Shown here: one piece after another, positions 45,813-58,026 of the stretch
Position numbering within the stretch: position 1 is the first letter of the stretch
Layout: every line of letters starts with the position of its first letter
From: Chelydra serpentina
Taxonomy: Eukaryota; Chordata; Testudines; Chelydridae
NCBI GenBank assembly: GCA_037349315.1
Contig: JBAIAC010000018.1
Coordinates: forward strand, 4,526,001 to 4,590,000
Direction: 5' to 3'
Length of the DNA stretch: 64,000 nucleotides
The notes under the pieces: generated by a model
What the model was told of the DNA's origin: nothing
Seen by the model: only the letters and a program-made list of their open reading frames with translations
The model's database searches: none
Translations under genes and position numbers: made by a program

Positions 45813-45968
45813 TCGCTCTCATTATTTATCTACAGTGGACCAACTTCAACTGGAAAGACTGAGGGATTCCATCCAAATATGGTTAGAGCATACCTCTGAG
45901 AAGTGGGATTCTCCCACTCTGGCAGAGAGAGGGGAACTGAACCTATTGGGCTATAGGTTATAAGGTGG

Positions 45969-46003
45969 GCACCACCACCACCACCTCCTCCTCCTCCTCC
46001 TCC
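45969..46003. repeat. (ACC)n(TCC)n microsatellite
   Basis: Five or so ACC triplets followed by about six TCC triplets. It encodes poly-glycine on the minus strand in an open frame that is not a gene. Confidence 0.88.
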
Positions 46004-46404
46004 AGCTGGTTTGTGTGGAGTGAGGCAGGCACCAAATTCTGGAAAAAGCAGCTTAGGCATCTAAGTTACCTGACCTGACTGCAGGTGGCTGGCTCCTATT
46101 CATGGATCACAAAGCAGAGCGAGGCGCTTCCCTGCAGCCCAGACTTAGGCACCTAACTCAGAGAGGGGAGGGTCTTAGTACGCCCACCAGTATTTGACAT
46201 CTCCCATTGGCTAGCTTAGGCAGCTCCTCACCTAGAAATACTATTCCCAGAAGCCAGCATGCTAAGTGCCTCTCTCTCCCCATTCATTGTATAGGGAGTC
46301 CAGACACTTAACTCAGCTCAGTGGGTCGCTGTGTTGTTCCTGTGATTTCCTAGGTGCCTAAAAAACTAGGTGTTGTAATGCTCAGCATTGCAATGCCCAG
46401 TCTC

Positions 46405-46560
46405 TTCAATGGATCCCACCCTCTGTGCCTCAGTTCCCTATCAGTAAAATGGGGATAATAGCACTTTCCTATCCCAAAGGGTGTTGCAAGGATAAATCTG
46501 TTAAAGACTGTGAGGTGCTCAAATACTACAGTAATGGGGCCATAGAAGTACCTAAGAGAA
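46405..46560 (+). repeat. MIR-type SINE body
   Basis: 'ctgtgcctcagttccctatc', 'taaaatggggataatagcac', 'gggtgttgcaaggataaat', 'gtgaggtgctcaaatac' and 'ggggccatagaagtacc' give the MIR/CORE-SINE body and tail in order. Confidence 0.78.
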
Positions 46561-47684
46561 AGGGTCTGATGCAAAGCCCACAGAAGAATTCCCATTGACT
46601 TAACTGGGCTTTGGATCTGGCACCATCTAAAGGGAACAGAGTTCCTGGGGAATAGAGAATGGTTCCCCATGTTGGAGGAGTTGGATGATCCTCAGTGTCA
46701 CATGTGAGCTCTTTCTTAAATCAAGTGCAACAGGGAAAGAATTTCTGTTTGAGACATTACCACAAACAGAAGACAAGAAATCCTGTGTGTGTTTCTGTAT
46801 GTCAGGGGAAATATTACATTTAAGAGAATTAGCAAGCATAGGATTAAACCACAAAATGTATCCACTATGGAGAATCCAGTTTGTAAGATAATCTTTTCTA
46901 TAAAAGGCAGAAGATTAAAGTAAATAACTGAAAGAAGCCCAGGAAATTCTAAGCCTTCAGTAACTATCCAGATGGAGAATGCAATATAGACATGTACGCT
47001 ACACGTTACATTCCACATGTCTAATATACAAGCTACTATTGGGGAATATTATGGCTTTTCATGGCCCTCTCTCTGCATTATCCCCCAAAAATATGTATTT
47101 CAATTGCTAATTTAAATAATAAGCCATTAAAAGCACAATTGCATTACAAATCTAATCACAAATGGAATTTGGGCAGAGTTTCCAAACCTCTAGCATATGT
47201 GCGGTAGGAACCCACAGCTCTTCCCTCCTCTCTCTTCTTGCTTTTGGTAAATCTGCAGGCTCATTATTTGAGCCAAAAAGATCTAAAACAAAAATGACAC
47301 AAGCCTGAATATGTTTTCCAGTCCTTGTTTATCAATGAATGAATTTCTATATTTGGCTTTTTCAATAAGTCGTCGTATACATGGTGGCAATATTGACTAA
47401 CAGATAAAAAGGATGAAGGATTGTCCAGTAGCGAGGGTGCAAGGCTGGGACTTAGATTCAATTGCCTTTTTATGCAAGATTTCTTGTATGACCTTAGGCA
47501 AATGAACTCAAAGAGAGTTAGGTGCTTAGGAGCTTTTAAAAAATCATACAAAGAACTATATCTTTAGGTGCCTAAAGACCTACAAAAAATCTGGCCCTTA
47601 TTCTCTCTGGCCCAGATCCACAAAGGCACTTAGGATCCTATCTCCCATTGACTTCAACAGAAATGAGGAGCATAAATCCCTTTG
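46561..47684. other. AT-rich non-coding DNA
   Basis: 46570-46620 repeats the dispersed 'cccattgacttaactggg' motif. The remainder is AT-rich without a recognisable gene. Confidence 0.45.
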
Positions 47685-48005
47685 TGGAACTGGGCCTCTG
47701 TACTTCAGCTACCCCTCTAAAGTGGGAATAATCCTTATCTTGCAGGGGTGTTGTGAGGATAACTACTTTAAACATTATTACATATTATCAGATACAATGG
47801 TAATAGGGGCCATAGAAATACAATATATAAACAAAGTCAGGGACTGGGAGGCAGAATTCCTGGATTCTGCACCACTAATTTCTTTGTGATTTTAGGAAAG
47901 CTATTTAACTTCTCTGAAACTTCATTTTACCTATCTGCAAAATAGTCTTTTTCTAATAAATTCATGCTGTGTGGCTTAACTGATGTTTGTAAAGTGCTAT
48001 AATAA
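47685..48005 (+). repeat. Two adjacent MIR-type SINE fragments
   Basis: 47700-47815 has 'agtgggaataatccttatc', 'ggggtgttgtgaggataac' and 'ataggggccatagaaatac'. 47850-48003 has 'aattcctggattctgcacc', 'tcattttacctatctgcaaa' and 'tgtttgtaaagtgctataat'. Both are plus strand and degraded. Confidence 0.7.
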
Positions 48006-51000
48006 ACTCAGGTGTCAGAAATGCAAAGCAGCAGTATTCTGAGCTGCAGAGAAGATACAATATAAAAAGCAAGATTTGAAATCACAACTCCATAATACCA
48101 AACATCTCTAAAATCTAAGATTAAAAGCAGAAATGGGGCCAGGCTAGGTCAAACCAAACGCGAATATGGTTCCAAACAAAAGACAATTTTAGAAGGTTTA
48201 TTTTAAGGGACTTACCCATTTGTAGACAAAACCTCCCTGAAAAGCCCCATTGGCATCAACAGGCCTGATTCTCCACTCCCTTGCATTTTTGTCTAATCGT
48301 TTACACTTGTGCTAGGTGGGTGTAAAAAATGGTCATGACTGTCACCTGCTGTGGACAGGTGTAGATGACTATGCAGACTACAAGGCAGTAGTAAATCAGA
48401 TTCAACTGGACTAGTCCCGGAAGCAAAACAAACAGAATTTTTCTCTTGAAGGGGGGATTAAGACCTATAATTCTTTGATTAAAAGTTAGTATCTGGCACA
48501 ATGTCCCATAGGGACAGAACTTTGGTTTATTTAGCCAATGATTGCTTCCTTTTTGGTGATCTGTGTCCCAGAGTAGAAAGGCAGGTGAAACCCATCAAAA
48601 GGATGTTGGCATAAAGTAACTAGGTAATGAGAGTATACATATGTTAGGAACAAATAACTGGCTACATGTGTGTTTTACTAGAATATAGTCCTGCTTATCT
48701 TATACACATTACAAAAACTGTGTGATGTTTTAGCATTAAAAACAGAAAGCAAACTCCAGTAATCTGCAGTTCTTCAGCAGAATAAACAAGACTCTTGCCC
48801 TTATTTTGATTAAGGAGCACTATTACATGTTTTTCCTGAAGCTATTAGTCTGCTAGGAGCATGCTGTAATTTACAAGCCCCACCAAAAATATCCTGTTAA
48901 TGAAATGAATAGGAAATTAATGCTGTCAGGCAGAAGCTCTATTAGCTAATAGTTTCTAGTACTTCTCATTGAAATGTTAGAGAGCAATTTTCATTTTCCA
49001 GTTATCTGAAGTTAAAAACAAAATGTAGTCTCACTGATAGTACCTTGATCATGTTGTCTCCAGGCATTATGCATTTTTACAGTATGGCAATCCACACATT
49101 GTACATTAAAACCAAAGTCTTTCACTCCTTCTGTGACACTAACAAGCATTACAGAAAACGCTGCACTATGAACAACTACAAGGAAATGAGTGTTAGAAAA
49201 CATCCCATTGCATGTACAGTAGGTTACTTAATGCACTAGTATAACGCCAATGGAAACTTGTGTTCAAAATCTGCCTTTGCTCCCAAATGTAAATGGGTCT
49301 GTTAGTCCCATCTTTCTCTCTCAGTGACATTAGCTACTGCATAATTGAAAGGCAAACTCATGAAAGGCCTGCATTTGACACAGCATGCATGTTCCAAGTC
49401 AGGATGGAGGTGCACTGGTAGAGCCATATGCGGAAAGAGTGTTTCTCTATATTGGGCCCTATCCATAGCCCACTGAAATAAATAAGAAGCATGGCTACTT
49501 ATTTGGGATCTGATCCTACCGGTCTTACTCAAGCAAAACTCTCATTTAAGTTAATTGGAATTTTGCCTGAGTAAGGGCTGCAGGTTTAGGCTCTTGGTTT
49601 ATAATAAAAAGGCAAAGCATACATCTTCAGTGACAGAAAAAAAAGCTAACCGGAGAGACCAAAGGACACAAACAGTGCTGGCTGTGTTTTTCTCTCCTGT
49701 TAATTCCTCTTTCAGGAATCCAGCTTTGAAGCTGTCTTGAATTACAAGTCTGACACTTCCTTTGAAAATGCTCTCAGAGTGATGAATGTCAGCCTAACTG
49801 TTTTTTTATTTTGAAATACATTATTATAAGGCCTTCTGATACTGATGGAAATGTCTATTACATGAGTAACAACTTCTGGCAAAAGACCAGCCTATAACTA
49901 CTTCCATCCCAAGTCATTTGTATGAACCTTAAAGCTGAAGCAGTTAATTGGTGCTTGTACACCCGCTCCATTTATTAGAAAATGACAGAACTAGAAGTAA
50001 TCAGAATATTGATTAAAATGACAGGACTGAGCCGTCAGAGGACAACAGTGGCTCTTTTAAAACACAGAAGATTGAGTTTGATTTGTTTGAGAGCGGGGGT
50101 GGTTGATATTTATTAAACTGACTTTTCCAGTTTAGGACTTGGTACAGTCTTTCATGCTCTGCTCAGTTTCTTGACAAGGCGCAGGAAAGCTGAAAAACTC
50201 AGATCTTGTTTTATATTTAATTTTTTATTTATATTTATTATCTCATAGATCATATAAGTGTCTTAAGTATTAGCCTAATTTCTGGATACAAATGAAACAG
50301 AGGGCTACCATGGAGTGTAGGCGTCCAGTGTCTGTAGAAAAGGACTAGGAGTCACCAATTCCTGCATTCCAGACCTGGCTGTAAAACTGATTCATCGCAA
50401 GTGTAATGTTGCGTGGCACAGGGGAACACTGCGTGTATAAACACAGTTAACATAATTAAGGGGAACACTTCTGCAGGACCACAAAAATTACTCCTACCTC
50501 ATAACAGGATCAAGACCAAAAAGGGAAGGAAGTATTGTGACTAAGATACTCACTTGCAGGCTAAGTATCCCATTTAGAAGCATGTTTCCTCTGTCAGGCA
50601 CTAAACCCACACACAGCTTTATTTTGCAGCCTGCACACTTGAGAGCAAAGTGGCAAGTGTACAAGAGGATGGAGATTCACTTTGGCTCAGTGCAGAGCAA
50701 CTACTCATGTGTAAGGTGGGCAGAATTTAACCAAGTATTTGTAAAGCACGTTGAAGATGAAACCCACTTTGCGTGCATTCTATTACTGTTGACTTATCTT
50801 GACCCTACTTGAGTGTGACTATTCTACAGATTTTTTTACTTAGGACCCAACCTTGTAGTCTTTTCACGGGTAGAACACCCATTGACTTCAATGGAAGATA
50901 TGTGTGCATAAGGAGGTATAAATTATCTCAATTGAAATCAATGGGGCTATGGCAATTTATATCAGCTGAGGCTCTGTGCCTTGGGTACAGGATCAGACAC

Positions 51001-53684
51001 TATTAGTATCTGGTAGAGATAACATATGAAATGAAATTCAGTCAAATGCTAGTTCAAAGTAAAAGAAAAACCAAACATTTAAACTTCACAATCATTTTCC
51101 TAAACACAGTTCCTTTAACCACAGTTCTTTGATTAAAAGATATACTGTATTCCACATCTCCCCTTACAAACACATTTGGAGTCACCAGATGGTAAAAGGA
51201 CACTGGGCCCACAAAATCCTGTCTGCCCCTTTAAGTTTATCTCATCCCCACTTCCTTGCTTTTTTCATTGTATCCTTCAATCCCCTCTCTCACCATAAAT
51301 ATGTCTCTCTCTGTCTCTCTTGAACTCATGTACACTATTGGCTTTGATGGCTTTGGTCAACAACTTAGTCCATATGTTTACTTCTCTTTGAGTAAAACGG
51401 TTCTGTCTGAATTCCCCTGTTTACTCATAATTTCCTAATGATTAGACAGACTGTGTCTGGTTTTTTTAACCCAGTGCCACTGTGAACAGATTACTTGCTT
51501 CTACTTTATCTGCCTCTGTTTTTATTTTTTTACTACTCTTGTTAGAGCACACTAAATTGGTCTCCTCTCCAAAGAGGGAAACTCTTGTTTCTCTAGAAGA
51601 TTTTCTCTAAAAATAGGCTTAAAACTCATCCTGGTTGCCATGTCACACTGTCTCTAAGGCAATAATAGTCTGCCTGTGAAAACCTGAGCAAACCTGAACC
51701 CTGTATTCCAGATGAGGTTGAATCTTAGTGCCTTGAATATAACGTAGTTTCTTCAGATTTGTCTTCTCCCCACTCCACTGATGAATCTTACAGTCATGTT
51801 TGTTTTTTATCTTGCAACCCTACACTATTCTGAGGATTTGAAGGGTTGTTGTTGTTGTTTTTTGGCCATTACCTCTAGCCATTGTTCTAAGTCATTTTAT
51901 ACCACAAGTGCTGCATTTCATATGTGGCTTATTTATTACCGCTACCCTTCCCCTTATTAGTACATTGTATGTTACGTTAAACTGCATTTTCTGTTCACTT
52001 GCCTATTGCACTTTAAAGGGCGGCCAGATCCACAGCTGGTGTAAACAGACATAACTCCATCGACGTGGAGGCAGCAGCTATGCCAGTTTACAACCTGGAT
52101 CTTGCCCGTAAGACTGAAATCCCGCTGGTTCTGTTTGTATTGCTCCCTATTACTATCCCCAAATAATGATCGCCACATCTGCCCTTCTTAGCCAGATCAT
52201 TTACATCTGTCTACAAAGCAGGCCCCCTAAAACTAACCATTCAGGGTAACCCTCTTTCAAACTAGGCAACTTACAATGTACAGCCTCCCACGCTGCTTCC
52301 TGTTTGCCAGACAATTTTCTACCTAATCAGCTATTATCCTCCCTAGATTGTGATGCCTGACGTTAACCAAACTTCACTAGGGAAGTTTATCCACTACCCT
52401 TTTTTTTGTTTGTTTGTTTAATTAACACTGGGTTGCATGCAGGAAACCTCTACTGCAATCTAAGTGAACTACCTCCCAATTCAACAAACAGTTTAATGTA
52501 GTTGAAAATAGATTATCTGCCTTTTTGGAGGTGGATGACTGGCAATCTTGTCTTAGTTAGCCTTATTCCTTTAAATAGCCTTGCCACTGCAAGAATGTTG
52601 ATTATGTTCATGCTTATTAACTTTATGAATGGCGCTGCCTGTCCACCTAAGGTATTTCTAAGGTGTTTATCACCCGAGTACTGTATGGCAGCACCAGATA
52701 AAGATTACTAGCTTCTGTGTATGCCTCAAATAATTCAAAATAGACTTAGCAGAGTTTCTAACTTCTCCAGGGGGTATTTTACCTGCATTCTCTCCCTTTA
52801 GAGATGTGGCTGGAAGTTTGGTAAGTTAACAGAACTTGCATCTTAGTGTACTCCTGGAGAAGTTCTTGCCATGCTATTTTTATAAGGGGAAGAGGTTCCT
52901 CATACCTTCTTCACCCCCTCCCCCCCATCCCTTCCTACTGGTAGGTGAGTGCAGAATCATGAGCAATAGTAGGAGGCAGGATTTAGCCCTGTATGTGCTG
53001 ATTCAAGAACATTGGAGTTGTTCAGGTTTAATAAAAAAAAAATTCTGCATTTATATATCTGAAAATTAATTAAAATAGTTATGGAAAAAGGTATATTCAT
53101 CTCTTTTCTTCTTGTCAATGTGCCTTTCGATAAGTCCAAATGTTTGGTTAAGGAAGACTTTCCTTTCATCAGTCTTTTAGCCTTCTTTAAATAAATTACA
53201 CTATTCAATGTTTAATTGATCCATCAAATCCACAAAAAAGTTCATAATAATTCCCCCATGACTGATGCTAAGCAACTCAGTCTATAATTGCCATAGCCTA
53301 TACACCTCACCCCAGCCCACTCTTTTTTTGAAGGAGCATGGAGAATAATGTGCAGGATATTTTCCTGGCCTCAGGAATACTGATTTCACTAATTTCCTGT
53401 AAAACCTGTAGAAATGTGCATTACTTAGTACTAGTAATATTTTTGGACCACCCTTTGACAACTGGCCATCTAATTGCACCAGCAAAATGTACATGTGTGC
53501 ATGTTGCACATGAAGACATGGGGTTTGCATGCACACAACAAAAGAGGTACCTGTGCAACCAATGAGCACAAGATGGCTGCTACCAGTTCTGCACACTCAA
53601 TTGACAGTTTGCATGCCCAAGTGTGGCGGGAGTTGAGTGTACTTCTTTTTAGCAGAAGTGGGAGAATGGCCTATTATTACTATT
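48006..53684. other. AT-rich non-coding DNA, longest quiet stretch
   Basis: About 5.7 kb without a recognisable gene or dated insertion. The dispersed 'ccattgacttcaatgg' motif recurs at 49505-49590, 50840-51000 and 52015-52110. 48780-49000 is AT-rich with homeodomain-like ATTA cores and no repeat signature, a possible conserved non-coding element. Short runs of GTT (51846-51860) and GTTT (52407-52420) are present. Confidence 0.5.
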
Positions 53685-54265
53685 ATTTGTATTATTCCTG
53701 GGGGAATTCTGCGCTACTGTGCATGTACATAATTAATGAGCAGCACACATTTTTAATTTTTTGCGAAGAAAAAAGCTTCTGCCAAAATGTTGCTGCAATT
53801 CCATGTTTTTCCCACCAGAGGGCACTGTGGCACAAGAACAGCAACAGCTCCGGCAGAAAATAATTTCTACAGTTCTGCCTTTTTCCCCACCAGAGAGTGC
53901 TGTGGCGACAGAACATAGCAGCAGCTCTCGGCCAGCTAGGGAAGAGAAAGAGCCTGCCTTCTTTGCAGTGCCTGTCAGGCCAGGTCAGGAGACAGGTGCT
54001 CATAAGGGCTAGTGGGGGAGGACAGACTGGGGCAGGGGCTGAATGGGAGTGGAGGCACAGGGCTACAGAGAGAAGGGAGGTGCCACATGGTGATGGGGGA
54101 GGGGGTGCAGTGCTACATAGGAACAGGGGATTGGGTGGGTGGGGGCACAGAGACACATGGGAACAGGGCCACATGGGGGTGGAGGGACATATGCGGACAG
54201 TCCTATCACCTTGGCCATGTGCTATTCTTACACTTCCTGGATTGGTGAATACAAGTTTTGCACAA
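53685..54265. repeat. Dispersed repeat with an internal ~100-bp duplication
   Basis: It starts with 'attcctgggggaattctgcgc', which I recognise as the end of a common chelonian repeat. Two similar units follow: 53784-53850 ('ttcccaccagagggcactgtgg', then 'gaacagcaacagctc') and 53860-53935 ('tccccaccagagagtgctgtgg', then 'gaacatagcagcagctc'). A G-rich part (54005-54190) follows. The 220-codon minus-strand frame across it is not a gene. The right end is uncertain. Confidence 0.5.
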
Positions 54266-57200
54266 ACAACAGGATTTTGTGGACACTGTTGAAGTGATTT
54301 GAGATTAGTCCAGTCTTGACAATTTGGTGTTAAGCATCTTAGATGTTTTTTCACAACAATTTCCTTTGCTTTCTTTCCATGATATCCTGATCCTCCACCT
54401 ACTATACCAGAAAATAGGCTCCCTTACTCAAATAGATTACCAGATTCTCTTTGTTCACTATAAAACCAAAATGACAATAGCTACATAACAAATCTGCTAT
54501 TCCTTACCACTCACATCTCCATTTCCCCCATTCTCTGGAGCAGTTTTTGCTTTTGTCTTGCTATTACTGCAAATATTTTAGCATAAACATTTTTACTGTT
54601 GGTTGAAATACACCTTTGTGAAGCTCACTTTATAACAGTGATCCAAAAACACTGCAATGAATTTTCAGCATCATCATGACTTTGGCTTATACAAGGCGTC
54701 TTTCAGCACACCGAATTATTTAATATTTAAAGGTCCACAGCAGGAAAGAAAAAAATAGATTGAGAAAATCGCACATCTCTGTAAACCAATAATTATACTA
54801 TAATAGTTTGGTTCTTCTTCATCTTCTAAAAGAGCAATAACAAACTCAAGCCATTCAGACTGACAAAGGAGACAAATTTCTTCCTGGTACAGAAATCCAA
54901 AGACTTAGTTAATTGTCCTTTATGAAACTATGCAAAGAAAGGATTCTGTATGACCCTTGATTATGGAATTGTTTAGTGTCACATCTCAGCTGTTTAAGAG
55001 ATTACCGTTCACTATAGGTGAAATTCACCCTTCTGCAGAGGGCCAGAACAAGAGCTATGCATCACTTAATCCCTTAAAATACAGATCACTTGTGCTGACA
55101 CTCTGTACAGCCAAATGAATTTCATTTTACATTGTAAAGGACACAAAGCTTGATTCTGGTCTCACAGTAGTTAGACTCCAGAGTAACTCCACTGATTTTG
55201 GACAAGTGACCCCTAATTTGCACTGGTGTAAATGAGACCACAGTCAAGTTCACAGTCACAACCTTCATGGTATGTTTTTAAATTCAGTGGGCCAAACTGT
55301 GCTCTTTGTTGTTCTAGTGTAACAGTGAGGAACTCCATTGTACTTAATCAATGGACTACTCAGAATTTGGCCCAACATCTGTGACCTTTTAATCCAAAAA
55401 TCTCTGTCTCATTTTTATGTGCCTGCAATTCAAATGTGTGTGGGGAAAAAGGTAGAAAATTTCCTTTTTTGTTTATACAGTCTGTCTTCTGAAAATATAA
55501 AGATAAAAATGAAACAAGTCTCAGAAGAAAACTTAGCTCCGCAACTTAGGTCCAACTTTCTTGCTTTCTACCTCATGAGTTAAACTTAAGGAGCAGTGTA
55601 TCAACTTCCCAGTCAAAATAAATCCCATCGATAGCAAAAGGCTACGGCAGGGAGCTATAAGTACAATCTCCCAGCAGCCCTGCTTGAGGATTTTCACCTC
55701 CTGAGCAGGGCTGGCTGGTCCATTATCAGAATCAGATTTTTAATTATTCATTAACTGAGAACAGTTTATCGATTAAGCAGTTGCGAACAAACAACTCAAG
55801 GCCCCACAAGTGCAACAACCCCTTATACAGGTCAATAGAGCTGGGCAAACAAGAGGCCAATTCAAAAGTTCCTGCCCAATTTCCTTCCACAGCCAGGTCT
55901 TTATGAGCATGCAGCCATGGAAGAGATCCTAGAAAAATAAACTGTGGAAACATTTCAGCAACTAAACTGAGATTTAGCAAGGTTCTCAAAGAGTGCATTG
56001 TTGCAGCCTACTCTCATCAAAGAACACAATTCAGCCTCAGAAACGGGGCTCCTCAAACCCTGCTGCAGAGTTAGCTATATAGCTCAGGAATTCACTTCCT
56101 AATTGTACAGTATGCCTCACAAACACCTTTTGTTCTGGTCATTTTGTGACGTAATATTTGAAGTAAAGCAAACACTTGCACACATACAATTATGAAAAGT
56201 CCCATTTATGCATGTCAGGCTAAGACTAGGGTAAAGCCATTAGTTGGCTCTTCACATTTTGTTAGATGATTGGTATTAATTACTGAAAATTGCTTACTCA
56301 CCTCACTCCAGAAAAAATGAAGCAGCACTTCATAAATAGGTACCTCGGGTACCTTAATAAACAAATAATAATCTAATGATATGAATAGTAATACATTTAT
56401 ATAGAACTTTTCATCCCAAGGGATCCCAAAGTAATTTACAGTCTCAAAGCAATGTACAAGCTGTGTAATGGTCTGTGCCTTAAAGGCACAACTGTGCACT
56501 GGGGTGGTGTGTATGCATGCGTGTCTCTCTCACACACACACACACGATACATGTCATACTGCTGATTTACTCAGATGCCCTCCTTAGGCTCCAAAAAAGC
56601 ATAATACAGTGGCAGCTCTGCCATCTTTTAAATGGGAGCAACATGCATTCGGGGCTCACAGTCAACTAGCACTGCCCATGTTGCTAGAATGAAATTGGCG
56701 CCATCGACACATTGCATGCACTCTCCATCCCCTTCCATCTGTGCATGGGCAGCCTTAATATTTACCTTCTATTTAGGAATTATTTGACCTAATACTGATG
56801 AGCAGCCACCTCTGGGGTGGAAGGCAGCAGCTACTTAAGAGCACACAGAGGTAGCACAGGAGTTTCAGGAAGGAAATGAAGGAGCATGAAAACCACAGAG
56901 GAAATACTGCATAAGCACAGAAGCAGGTCAAGCAGCACAAGAGAAAGTGCCTGTCAGGATTTCAGAGGTTAAAATCAGGCACAATCTGCAGCCACCCTAA
57001 AAGGGCGACATGGAAATGGTTCACACACAGTGAATTTGGCAAATTTTGTTTTCCCTCAGCCTTGCAAAAAACAGCAACAAAATGAATTTCTTTTTGGTGG
57101 CAATCTCCCATTTTGATCAAAAGCAAAATGCCTCCCTTTCTCAGCAAAGCCAGTTAAAAGTTAAAAAAACAAAAAACTGAAAAACAAGTAGGAAATTTCA

Positions 57201-57934
57201 GAAAATGATAGCAAATTCATGCACTTTTACACTGTCAGCTCTTTCTTCTTTTTCTAGCCTTCATCCTAGCTGTTAATGCAAGAGCTGGAGAGGTAAAAAA
57301 TGTGATTTGTGATTAATGATTACAAGCAAAGGAAAGGGCAATGCATATCTCAGGGGACTGTCAGTGGAATATGGAATTTTTCACTTTAGGCCACTGGTTC
57401 AAGTCCGACCTCAGAGTTAATACCATCTGGTGGTTCCATGGTGGCCTACATGTGAAATGAATTACACAACGCAGCCCAGTTCCTTGTGCATTGAGGTCCT
57501 CAGCATGCATATCTCTAGTAAAACTGCCAGTCTCAGAAAAGAGGCCAAGTGAGGAGCCGAGCTATCCTCTCAACCCTAAAGATGATCCCTCCAAGTCGAA
57601 GTTGAGGCACAGTGACAGGACAATATAGGGAAGCTTGCAATGCCATTTTTCTATGCAGTGCCTGCCGAGTATGTAATCCTGCAGTCAGGCCCTGAGGGCA
57701 GTGCAAAGGACAGAGTTCAATTTTCTAGGGTTTCCTTAAAGTCTTAATTAACATCAGCTTGTGTCCCGTCCCCCCACCCCCGCCCCGCCCACCTCCCGAG
57801 ACCTGGGAAATTATATCATCTGCCACTCTGGGAACCCCTGACAAGCAATACTTTCCCACTTGCAAATATCAAATCCAATGGTTTAAAACAAAGATAACTT
57901 TATTGGGGGGGGGAGGGGAGCAGGGAGGACAACA
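54266..57934. other. AT-rich non-coding DNA
   Basis: No gene recognised. 55020-55260 again holds the dispersed motif ('ggtgaaattcacccttctgc', 'gattctggtctcacagtagt', 'gcactggtgtaaatgagacc'). Short C-rich and G-rich runs lie at 57768-57790 and 57905-57920. Confidence 0.5.
56524..56546. repeat. (CT)n(CA)n microsatellite
   Basis: Short CT run followed by about nine CA units, seen directly. Confidence 0.88.
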
Positions 57935-58026
57935 GAATAGATTCATAGATTAATAGATTCTAGGGCTGGAAGGGACCTCAAGAGGTCATCGAGTCCAGCC
58001 CCCTGCCCTCATGGCAGGACCACTGT

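Noticed and set aside
45830..46060. Minus-strand frame with a poly-glycine stretch
   Set aside because: The glycine run is the translation of the (ACC)n(TCC)n microsatellite.
53692..54354. 220-codon open frame on the minus strand
   Set aside because: It runs through a duplicated repeat and a G-rich tract, lacks any motif and overlaps frames on the other strand.
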